Below, in pieces: positions 1 through 7,606 of a stretch of DNA of 16,992 nucleotides. Under the pieces are notes generated by a model. The model made no database searches. It was not told the origin of the DNA and saw nothing but the letters and a program-made list of their open reading frames with translations. The stretch is from Prolixibacteraceae bacterium (GTDB lineage: Bacteria; Bacteroidota; Bacteroidia; Bacteroidales; Prolixibacteraceae), in contig WRIQ01000003.1 of NCBI GenBank assembly GCA_009782655.1, positions 1 to 16,992 of the forward strand, given 5' to 3'. Every line of letters starts with the position of its first letter. Position 1 is the stretch's first letter. The position numbers and the translations under genes were made by a program.

Positions 1-1706
1 GCTTCGAGCGTTGAGCCGGTGGGCATGGTCACATATAGCGAGAACCTGTCTTGTTCCACCTCGCGGAGATTGTTGACACTGGTGGCCAAAATGACGAAAA
101 TGCTGAGGAAAAAGAGCACAAGGGCGCCTATTATGGTGCGGGCGGGTTTTCGCAAGCTCTCTTTGAGGAAAACAATGTATATCTGGATGATTCGGCTATT
201 GGTGGTGACTTTCTCGAAGAAAGTGTTGTCCGAAGCTTTCCTCCGGAGTAAAGAATGAGCGGTCATCGGCACCAGCATAAGCGCCACCGCCAGCGAAACC
301 AGAAGCGTGGAAATAATGGATACGCCGATGTGGTTGCCCAACAGCTTTATCATGTAATTGGAGGAAAAAATAAACGGCACAAACACGGTGACAGTTGTTA
401 GCGTGGCGGCCACGATAGAGCGCCACACCTCGGTGGTTCCCTGCGTAACGGCTCTTTCGTGCGAATAGTTTTTACCCGCAAGCCGGTATATATTCTCCAA
501 GACGACCACGCTGTTATCCAAAAGCATACCCACAGCGAGTGCCATACCCACCAGCGTGAGGCTGTTGATGGAAATACCGGCGGCATAGAAAAAATTGAAT
601 GCTGAAAAAACCGATACCGGTATGGCCAAGGCGATAATTAAAACGATGCGTATATTTTTCAGAAAAATCCAAAGTACAAAAATGGCCAACAAGCCGCCGA
701 CAAGCGCCAGCGACACAATCTGGTCGATGTTCTTTTCCATCACTTCGGCTGAGTTGGACTGGATGACAATTTCAATATCCTGCGGATCCAGCTTCTGGTT
801 CAGGCTTGCTATCAGCTCCTGTGCGCGGTGCGACAGGTCGATAAGGTTTGCCTGCGAATCGTTGACCAGCCTAATGGAAATAGCGTCCAGTCCGTTCACG
901 CGGCTGATGGTTGTTTCTTCTTTAACACCGAAGTATACTTCGGCGACATCTTTCAGGAAAATCGGTCCTTCGGCAAGCACTATGTTCTGGATATCGGCAA
1001 CATTTCCGTATTCGGCGGTTACGTGGACAAAATATCGCTTGCTCGACTGATGCAGATAACCTGCAAATGTCCGGTTTTGGGAGTTAGAACTCAATGCGCC
1101 GCGTATTCCGGCCATGGTAATGCCGTATGCATCGCAAGCCGCCTTGTCGATGGTTACCTCTATGGTTCTTTCTTTGCCGCCGTAAACATTGACGGCAGCA
1201 ATTCCGTCGAGGTTTCCCAACTGGTTCACCACTTCCTGATCGACAATATTTCTCACCCTGTCGGTACCGCCGCTGCCTCTCACCTGAAGCTCCATAAACT
1301 GGTTGTTCATCTGTTGGAGATTTACGCGGTTAACCATCACCGTAAATCCCTCAGGGAGATTGTCGCGAATCTGGTCGATTTTTTCCTGCAATTTGAGGAA
1401 AATGTATTTGAATTTTACATTCTTGTTGAAACTGACGCCGATGGTTGCCTGCCGATTGTTTAACGAGGTTGTGATCTCTTCCACGCCTTCCAGGGCGGCG
1501 ATAGCTCCCTCCACGGGAATAACCGCCTGATTCTCCATATAGCTCGGATCTACCTCCTGACGGGAGGAAATCTGAACGTAAAGCATCGGAAGTTCGGCAT
1601 TCGGCATGAGTTCTATTGGCAATTGCTTATAGGAAATATAACCCAGAAGGGTCAGTCCTGTGAACAACATGCTGATAAAAACTTTTCTGTTGATGATAAA
1701 CTTCAT
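1..1706 (-). CDS. RND efflux permease, AcrB family (second of two), 3' part cut by window edge
   Basis: The frame opens with ATG at 1706 and stays open for 568 codons to the left edge, so about half of a normal ~1,030-residue RND pump is visible. It begins MKFIINRKVF followed by TM1 and the typical IELMPNAELPMLYVQ strand. The porter domain follows (about residues 40-325), then TM2-TM6 (about 330-485) and a start of the cytoplasmic link to TM7 (about 520-545). The TM4 motif is GMLLDNSVVVLENIYR: Asp397 aligns with AcrB D407 and Asn398 replaces D408. RND pumps are inner-membrane proton antiporters that pass substrates through an adaptor to a TolC channel. It starts 38 bp after the other RND gene and shares the adaptor and channel genes upstream, so it probably works with that pump, perhaps as a mixed trimer as in MdtBC. 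The substrate cannot be told from the sequence. Confidence 0.93.
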   Translation of the reverse strand, partial: MKFIINRKVFISMLFTGLTLLGYISYKQLPIELMPNAELPMLYVQISSRQEVDPSYMENQAVIPVEGAIAALEGVEEITTSLNNRQATIGVSFNKNVKFKYIFLKLQEKIDQIRDNLPEGFTVMVNRVNLQQMNNQFMELQVRGSGGTDRVRNIVDQEVVNQLGNLDGIAAVNVYGGKERTIEVTIDKAACDAYGITMAGIRGALSSNSQNRTFAGYLHQSSKRYFVHVTAEYGNVADIQNIVLAEGPIFLKDVAEVYFGVKEETTISRVNGLDAISIRLVNDSQANLIDLSHRAQELIASLNQKLDPQDIEIVIQSNSAEVMEKNIDQIVSLALVGGLLAIFVLWIFLKNIRIVLIIALAIPVSVFSAFNFFYAAGISINSLTLVGMALAVGMLLDNSVVVLENIYRLAGKNYSHERAVTQGTTEVWRSIVAATLTTVTVFVPFIFSSNYMIKLLGNHIGVSIISTLLVSLAVALMLVPMTAHSLLRRKASDNTFFEKVTTNSRIIQIYIVFLKESLRKPARTIIGALVLFFLSIFVILATSVNNLREVEQDRFSLYVTMPTGSTLE

Positions 1707-1744
1707 CTGTAATGATTTTTAAAGAGTGACTGCAACGGCGCACT

Positions 1745-4700
1745 TTAACTATATTGTTCTTCCAATTCGTTCCCTTCATTTCGCGAGAAAGCTGCCCTCA
1801 TACGGTCGAACACATCATAAACACAGGGTATCACCGCCAGCGTCATGATGGTTGAGGTGATCAATCCGCCAATTACGGCAAAAGCCATGGGCGAACGCAA
1901 CGCTTCGCTTTCTCCGAATCCGAAAGTCAGGGGCAGCAATGCCAGAATAGTTGTCAGCGAGGTCATTAGAATTGGCCTGATACGTTGTTCTCCGGCAGCA
2001 ATGATGGCTGTGCGGCGGTCTGCCCCGTCGCGCCTCAACTGGTTTATCCTGTCGATAAGAATAATGGCATTGTTTACCGCGATACCGGCCAACATAATAA
2101 TGCCGATAAAAGCCATCATATTAAACGACCGTCCGAAAATGTAGAAAGTGAAGATACTCCCCACCAAAGCAAACGGAATGGTGAAGATAACCGTTAGCGG
2201 CTGCAACAACGATTCAAACTGCGAAGCCATGACCATATATACCAAAATGACGGACAGGATGAGTGCAAATCCGAGGCTCGACATTGATTCCTGACGTTTT
2301 TCCTCGTCGCCCGTCACGTAAATCGAATAGTCGGGTTCGAGCGAAATGGTTGAGGTCGCCTGCCTGATGTCTTCAGCCACATGCTGCAGCGAAAGCCCGG
2401 GTTGCAACTGCGCCGTAACTTTGCCGATGCGGTTTTGATTGCGGCGGTATATCTCTTTGGGCGAAACACCTTCCCTCATTTCGGCAATTTCGACAAGGCG
2501 ATAAACCTGCGCCCCTGAGGTGATGGTCATATTGGGCAGATCGGAAAGTTGCGCTTCCGGCAGTTTGATGACAATTGCGCTCATCTCGCCGCCCTTTTCA
2601 AATTCTCCGGCGCTCTGTCCCTGCAACTGCGACTGCAATTGCGAAATCACCGAATTGATGTCGATTCCGTACATTCCCGCTCTGACGCGATCCAGAACAA
2701 TCTCTATTTCGGGTGCGCCATCTTCAATGGAAGTTTGTATGTTGTACAATCCGGCAACGGTCGATATTTTCTCTTTCACGTCTATGGAAATACGTTCTAT
2801 TTCATCCATTTCAATACCTTTAATTTCGATAATCACCGGCGCTTCTTCGGTACCAAGTATCGATTGCAAAGCGGTTTCCTCTTTGGAAAACGACACTTCC
2901 AAGTTGGGAATACCCGATGTAAGCTTGTCGATGGAAGCCGCCACACTCTCGGACGATATCGACGAATCCTTTTTGAGGATGATTCTTATTTGGGCGGTGT
3001 TTTCGCCCTGAAATATCGACGACTGGTTTCCCGTTCCGGTTGAGGGGCCGATATGGGAATAAATTTTATCGACATTATCGCCCAGATAATCCGCGATGAC
3101 GGATTCGAGGCTTTCAACCATCGAGGCGGTTCTTCCCAATTTCGTTCCTTCTGCAAGTTTCAGGTTGACCGTAAATTCATTGGTTTCGGTTTGGGGCATA
3201 AATTCGCTTCCAATTTTCGGAATTAGCAGAAACGCAAAACCCATTATTATAAACGAAATAATAATAATAATCCATTTGGCATTCAATATTTTGCCGAGAA
3301 TTTTCCCATATTTATTAACTCCTTCCTGCATTCTTTTTGTCGGCGCCGGTTTATTTTTGTAAAACATGTTGTAGAGCATGGGAATAAAAAATATGGCCAC
3401 AAAGAGCGACGAAATCAGCGAGAAAGCCACCGTCCATGCCTGATCTTTGAAGAGTTCGCCCGATGCGCCGTGAAGGTATACAATGGGCAGGAAAACGACA
3501 ATGGTGGTGAGCGTGGAAGCTATAATGGCGCCGCTAACCTCCGACGTGCCTCTGACGGCGGCGTCGGCTACGGAAGTTTTATTGGAGTGTATCCTGAAAA
3601 TATTTTCGATGACCACAATCGCATTGTCCACAAGCATGCCTGCGCCCAGCGCCAGCCCTCCGAGCGTCATAATATTAAGCGTCAGGTTGCTGAAATACAT
3701 CATGTTGAAAGTGGCGATTATCGATATTGGTATCGACAAGCTTACTATCAGCGTGGTACCTATGCGGCGCAGAAAAATAAAAATGATAAACACGGCAAGA
3801 ACAATTCCCAGCAGCAATGTGTTTTTCACTTCGCCAACGGCATCGCTGATGAATGTGCCTTGGTTGCTGATCACTGTCAGTTGATAGCCCGGCAGCGCCT
3901 TGTTGATTTTTGTCAGCGCTTCGTTAATCTGGTTAACAGCATTTACGGTGTTGTAACGGGTTTCTTTGAATACCGACAAGCCGATGCATCGTTGCCCGTT
4001 GAGGTGCACAATGTTGTCGGGTTCTTTATTTCTGAGCAGAACGGTTGCCACATCTTTCAGGAAAATGGGCGCACTTTCGGAAGCTGTTGTTCCGCTTGCT
4101 GCGGTTTGAACCGGTTTGTATCCTACAATAAGATTTTCAAAATCGCCAATATCTCGAAGAAGGCTGACGCCTTTGACGATGTATTGTAATCCCAATTCGG
4201 AGATGCTTCCTCCCGAAACACTCTGATTGAAACTCTGAATGCGCGAACTCAGATCGCTGAGTGAAAGGTTTTGAGCCTGAAGCCGGTACAAGTCGGTATT
4301 GATAATTACTTCACTTTCTTCCTGCCCCGACAGTTCCACTTCGGCCACGCCCTCGAGGCGCACCAGTTCGTTGCGTATATAATTTTCGGCCACTTTCCGG
4401 ACTTCGTTCATGTCGGTTATTTCATTGTGTGTTAATGCAATGAGCATAACCGGCGCCGTGTTGGGGTCGTGTTGCGTGATGAACAGTTCGTCGATATTTG
4501 AGTTTTGCGAATAGGAATTCAGCGCTTTTTGCAGATCGAGGAATGCTTCGTCCATGTCCTTTTTCCATGAATATTCCACAGTAATCTGGGAGGCGCCCAC
4601 TTTGGTTATCGACGACACCTTGATAACATCCGACTGCCTGATAACCAGCGCTTCTATGTTTTCAACAAACTGTTTTTCCATTTCTTCGGGAGGTCGTTCG

Positions 4701-4858
4701 CCAGAAGTCACCTCGATAAAGATTCGGGGCGATTTCAGGTCGGGGAACAAATCCATGCCCAGTTTGTCGAACGATATGTAGCCAAGTAGTAGTACCGCCA
4801 ACACCACCATCAGTATCGTTACAGGATATTTGACCGAAAACTCTGTTAATTTTTTCAC
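1745..4858 (-). CDS. RND efflux permease, AcrB family (first of two), complete
   Basis: The protein has 1,037 residues, normal for a complete AcrB-family (HAE1-like) permease. TM1 is at about residues 11-29 and is followed by the DLFPDLKSPRIFIEV strand and a periplasmic porter domain. TM2-TM6 lie at about 345-500, with GAGMLVDNAIVVIENIFR in TM4 (Asp411-Asn412). A second porter half follows, then TM8-TM12, with LAGIAVNNAIILIDRINQLR in TM10 (Asn929-Asn930 near AcrB K940-N941). One Asp of the AcrB Asp pair and the Lys are therefore replaced. I recall the same GM(L)VDNAIVV and GIxVNNAI motifs in many Bacteroidota and SwrC-like pumps, so this probably marks a subfamily and not a defect. It sits 141 bp after the adaptor gene, the longest gap in the cluster. 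Predicted role is proton-driven export across the inner membrane into the adaptor-TolC conduit; substrate unknown. Confidence 0.97.
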   Translation of the reverse strand: MKKLTEFSVKYPVTILMVVLAVLLLGYISFDKLGMDLFPDLKSPRIFIEVTSGERPPEEMEKQFVENIEALVIRQSDVIKVSSITKVGASQITVEYSWKKDMDEAFLDLQKALNSYSQNSNIDELFITQHDPNTAPVMLIALTHNEITDMNEVRKVAENYIRNELVRLEGVAEVELSGQEESEVIINTDLYRLQAQNLSLSDLSSRIQSFNQSVSGGSISELGLQYIVKGVSLLRDIGDFENLIVGYKPVQTAASGTTASESAPIFLKDVATVLLRNKEPDNIVHLNGQRCIGLSVFKETRYNTVNAVNQINEALTKINKALPGYQLTVISNQGTFISDAVGEVKNTLLLGIVLAVFIIFIFLRRIGTTLIVSLSIPISIIATFNMMYFSNLTLNIMTLGGLALGAGMLVDNAIVVIENIFRIHSNKTSVADAAVRGTSEVSGAIIASTLTTIVVFLPIVYLHGASGELFKDQAWTVAFSLISSLFVAIFFIPMLYNMFYKNKPAPTKRMQEGVNKYGKILGKILNAKWIIIIISFIIMGFAFLLIPKIGSEFMPQTETNEFTVNLKLAEGTKLGRTASMVESLESVIADYLGDNVDKIYSHIGPSTGTGNQSSIFQGENTAQIRIILKKDSSISSESVAASIDKLTSGIPNLEVSFSKEETALQSILGTEEAPVIIEIKGIEMDEIERISIDVKEKISTVAGLYNIQTSIEDGAPEIEIVLDRVRAGMYGIDINSVISQLQSQLQGQSAGEFEKGGEMSAIVIKLPEAQLSDLPNMTITSGAQVYRLVEIAEMREGVSPKEIYRRNQNRIGKVTAQLQPGLSLQHVAEDIRQATSTISLEPDYSIYVTGDEEKRQESMSSLGFALILSVILVYMVMASQFESLLQPLTVIFTIPFALVGSIFTFYIFGRSFNMMAFIGIIMLAGIAVNNAIILIDRINQLRRDGADRRTAIIAAGEQRIRPILMTSLTTILALLPLTFGFGESEALRSPMAFAVIGGLITSTIMTLAVIPCVYDVFDRMRAAFSRNEGNELEEQYS

Positions 4859-4999
4859 GGGTATCTGTTTATTTATGTATTTTTATTGATGCATACCTGA
4901 CTGTTGATCAGTAATTTTTCGTTTTTCCGATTTACTTCTGTTTATTCCGTTTTTGTGTGCGGAGACAGTTGCCGCAAGCGAGGAAAAAGAAAGCAGAAG
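4859..4999. other. 141-bp gap between adaptor and RND permease genes
   Basis: This is the only long gap in the six-gene minus-strand cluster; the others are 15-38 bp. It has no ORF of note. A short imperfect dyad around TTGATCAG (about 4900-4912) is the only structure seen. I found no CAAAnnTA, which would be the reverse complement of the Bacteroidota -7 box TAnnTTTG, so a separate promoter for the RND genes is possible but not supported. Confidence 0.4.
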
Positions 5000-6055
5000 T
5001 TAACGTATTATTTTCACTTTCGAGTTGTTTCTCAAAGTTTCGTAGCCTTTTACAACTAAGCGGTCGTTTACTTTCAGTCCGTCGATTACTTCAACATATT
5101 CCTGGTTTTCGATGCCGGTTGTTAAGCGGCGTTCCAGCGCTGTGCTTTGGTCGACTACAAATACCATTTTGCCTCTTCCACTCGAAAGCAGCATATTTTT
5201 AGGCACCACAATGGCGCTGTCTCTTCGCGCTACAACAATATCGGCTTTTACAAACATGCCAGGACGCAGTTTAAGTTCCGGGTTACTGATCGAAATAATG
5301 CCTTTGAATGTGCGCGTTTCGGTGCTGATGGCGGGCGACAATTGGGCGATGGAGCCTTTGAGCGTGTCGTTTGTTAATGTGTAGCTGGTGATAAGTACAT
5401 TTAGTCCTGTCGAAATGTTCGCCAACGATTTTTCGGGAAGATTGATCTCCATGAACATGCTTTCATAGCTCATGAGCGAAACCACTTGGGAGCCCGAGGA
5501 CACTCTGGTTCCCTGCGTATAATATGGCAAATCGACGATAATGCCGGCAAAGGGAGCTGTAATTTTCATTTTCGAAAGGCGTATCAGAGCGCTTTCATAA
5601 TTGTATTTGGCAGTGGTTGCCGAAACTTCGGCGTTGCGCAGTTCGCGCAGTGTTACGCCGCCCTTTTCGTAGAGCGATTTTTGCTTTTCGTACTCCTGTT
5701 CCGATATTTCGCGGTTGAGTTTCTGCGATTCGATGCCAATACCATATTCATATTCGTTGTCTTCGATGAGAATGATAACCTGTCCGGCTTTTACCTTGTC
5801 GCCCAGTTTGAAGGGCCTGCCTGTGGCGGGATTGGTGGCAATTTTGTAAATTCCCGCCATTTCGGTGGAGAGTGTCACTTCGTGCGTCGATTTTGCGGTT
5901 CCCGTGGTGCTTTCATATTGTTCAATACTTTGAAACTTCACATCTTCGACCGATACGGGTGTTGCCAGATCTGCGCTCTCGGATTGCTGGTTGTTCGAAC
6001 ACCCAAAAATTGCTGCCAATGCAGCCAACATCAAGATATTTCTTATATTCTTCAT
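5000..6055 (-). CDS. RND/HlyD-type periplasmic adaptor lipoprotein
   Basis: The 351-residue protein opens with a lipoprotein signal peptide, MKNIRNILMLAALAAIFGC, with predicted lipidated Cys19; Phe at -2 is slightly unusual. The adaptor layout follows. The first lipoyl half is at about residues 50-100, with KLGDKVKAGQVIILIEDNEY. An alpha-helical hairpin spans about 103-163, and the second lipoyl half about 164-195 (KITAPFAGIIVDLPYYTQG, TRVSSGSQVVSLM). A beta-barrel occupies about 198-280, and a membrane-proximal domain ends in VNDRLVVKGYETLRNNSKVKI. Such proteins bridge an inner-membrane RND or ABC exporter to a TolC channel. The gene starts 17 bp after the channel gene and precedes both RND genes, so it is the common adaptor of this cluster and could also serve the ABC transporter. 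Family assignment is firm; partner choice is inferred from context. Confidence 0.95.
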   Translation of the reverse strand: MKNIRNILMLAALAAIFGCSNNQQSESADLATPVSVEDVKFQSIEQYESTTGTAKSTHEVTLSTEMAGIYKIATNPATGRPFKLGDKVKAGQVIILIEDNEYEYGIGIESQKLNREISEQEYEKQKSLYEKGGVTLRELRNAEVSATTAKYNYESALIRLSKMKITAPFAGIIVDLPYYTQGTRVSSGSQVVSLMSYESMFMEINLPEKSLANISTGLNVLITSYTLTNDTLKGSIAQLSPAISTETRTFKGIISISNPELKLRPGMFVKADIVVARRDSAIVVPKNMLLSSGRGKMVFVVDQSTALERRLTTGIENQEYVEVIDGLKVNDRLVVKGYETLRNNSKVKIIR

Positions 6056-6072
6056 TGTGGTATATGTTTTTC

Positions 6073-7584
6073 TTAGTTATTTGTTTTGTATAATTGCTGG
6101 AGGATAACAGGCTCGTTTTTCTCAAAATCGTAAAGCGATTGTATTTTCATATTCAGCAGTTGTATTTTGTAGTTTAGCAGCGCCTGTGCATAAGAAATCT
6201 TTTGCGACGACAACTGGTTTTGGTATAGGTTGAGGTCCATACCCGTGAGGTCGCCGTTCTCATAGCGCTCAAGGTTTATTTCGTATGTGAGTTGTGCATT
6301 GCGCTCGCTTTGTGCGGCAATTTCTATCTGGTTTAGTTGGTTTTGCAAGCTGCGATAAACTTCCCTAATGCGTACAATAATCTGATTTCGTTGATCGCTG
6401 AAGCTAATCTCCGCGCTTTTAATGGAGGCTTCCTGCGCCTTGATGCGCGCTTTTTTCTCGCCCCAGTCGAACAGGGGAATGCTGAATGAAACCTGAACTT
6501 GCGGGTTTTGTACCGGATCGTTAAAAATCTTTCCCAGCTTGGAATCGTCGCCGATGAAACCGTATGCTACATTCATGCTGCCGCTGAATTCATTGCGCGC
6601 TTTGGTTCGTATCATTTCGAACTGGCTCGATTCTATGTCGATTTCGCGTTGCCGGAGTTCCCGGCGGCTGGATAGTCCGTTTTGAATGGCTTTGTCCAAA
6701 TCGACAGGCACGGGATTTACTTCAACATCGGCATACACGATAATCTCCTCGAACAAGTCCATACCAATATATAGTTTCAACTGGTCTTTGGAGTTTTCAA
6801 AACTCACTTCCCTATTCTGCAAACCGGAACGCGCCGAGGAAAGGTTCAGTTCGGCCTGATAAAACTCTTCGCGGGCGGCCAAACCTGCCTCCACCTTATT
6901 TTTGATGATCTCGAAACTCTTTTCCGTATTGGCAAGCTCCTCTCTTGTGATTGCAAGGTTCATCTGATTCATATATACATCGTAAAAATATTGCGTAACT
7001 GTACTCTCAAGGCTCAGGCGCTGCATTGCATATCTTATCTCTTCATTCTCTAAACTTAGTTCCAACTCTTTCAACTGAAGTTTCAGCCGGTTGTATGTGA
7101 ACAAAGGCTGATTGTAGTTTAGGTATAAATTGTTCGAGAAGCGTTTGTCATGTGTTGTTCTGGCGATACCTTCGATAAAAGTTGTGGAATTGCTGTTCTG
7201 CCATCCAAAATTATTGATCAGCGACAGGGTGCCGTCGGTGAACAGGATAGGCTGTTCAGCGCGAAACACGGCGTTGGAGGCAAACGATTCGTTGGTATAC
7301 CATTCCGAGACGCGCGTGTCGAACCGCCGCGTATTGCTATAATTAATAGGATTCACATCCAGTGAAAACCTGGATTTAAGAGCCGCTTTCTGCGCTTCGA
7401 GATTGCTCATGGAGCGTTCCAGATTGAGACGCGATTGCTGCATGGCAGGGCTGTTGTTTTCTGCGATGGACAAAGCCAGATCGAGCGTTAACGCTTTCTG
7501 TGCCTGAGCCGTACAAACGGACAAAAGGGAGGCCGCAGAAAAAACGACAATCTTGATGAATAAGTTCTTTAAAGATGTTTTCAT
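6073..7584 (-). CDS. TolC-family outer-membrane efflux channel
   Basis: The 503-residue protein starts with a type I signal peptide (positively charged MKTSLKNLFIK, a hydrophobic core, and a likely AQA cleavage site at residues 26-28). It then has the two tandem OEP repeats of TolC proteins: long heptad-rich helices (KALTLDLALSIAENNSPAMQQ at the start, EELANTEKSFEIIKNKVEAG in the middle) alternating with short beta strands that form the outer-membrane barrel. The second repeat contains NPQVQVSFSIPLFDWGEKKAR, a pattern typical of TolC homologues. The Cys at position 24 is not in a convincing lipobox (LSVC), so the protein is probably not a lipoprotein. It lies 22 bp after the ABC permease gene and 17 bp before the adaptor gene. 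It should form the trimeric exit duct for this cluster's exporters. Confidence 0.95.
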   Translation of the reverse strand: MKTSLKNLFIKIVVFSAASLLSVCTAQAQKALTLDLALSIAENNSPAMQQSRLNLERSMSNLEAQKAALKSRFSLDVNPINYSNTRRFDTRVSEWYTNESFASNAVFRAEQPILFTDGTLSLINNFGWQNSNSTTFIEGIARTTHDKRFSNNLYLNYNQPLFTYNRLKLQLKELELSLENEEIRYAMQRLSLESTVTQYFYDVYMNQMNLAITREELANTEKSFEIIKNKVEAGLAAREEFYQAELNLSSARSGLQNREVSFENSKDQLKLYIGMDLFEEIIVYADVEVNPVPVDLDKAIQNGLSSRRELRQREIDIESSQFEMIRTKARNEFSGSMNVAYGFIGDDSKLGKIFNDPVQNPQVQVSFSIPLFDWGEKKARIKAQEASIKSAEISFSDQRNQIIVRIREVYRSLQNQLNQIEIAAQSERNAQLTYEINLERYENGDLTGMDLNLYQNQLSSQKISYAQALLNYKIQLLNMKIQSLYDFEKNEPVILQQLYKTNN

Positions 7585-7606
7585 AAAACTGGGAATTATT
7601 GAAATA

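Noticed and set aside
828..1463. 211-codon plus-strand ORF over the partial RND permease
   Set aside because: The minus-strand frame here translates to a clear AcrB-type porter domain. The plus-strand product has no recognisable domain.
2520..3043. Two overlapping plus-strand ORFs of about 164 codons
   Set aside because: Both are antisense to the porter domain of the complete RND permease and show low-complexity Ser/Ile or His/Arg/Phe composition.
3470..4189. 239-codon plus-strand ORF opposite the complete RND permease
   Set aside because: It lies wholly inside the RND coding frame on the other strand, its protein is rich in His, Asn, Gln and Cys with no motif, and the RND frame is certain. 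It is an antisense shadow.
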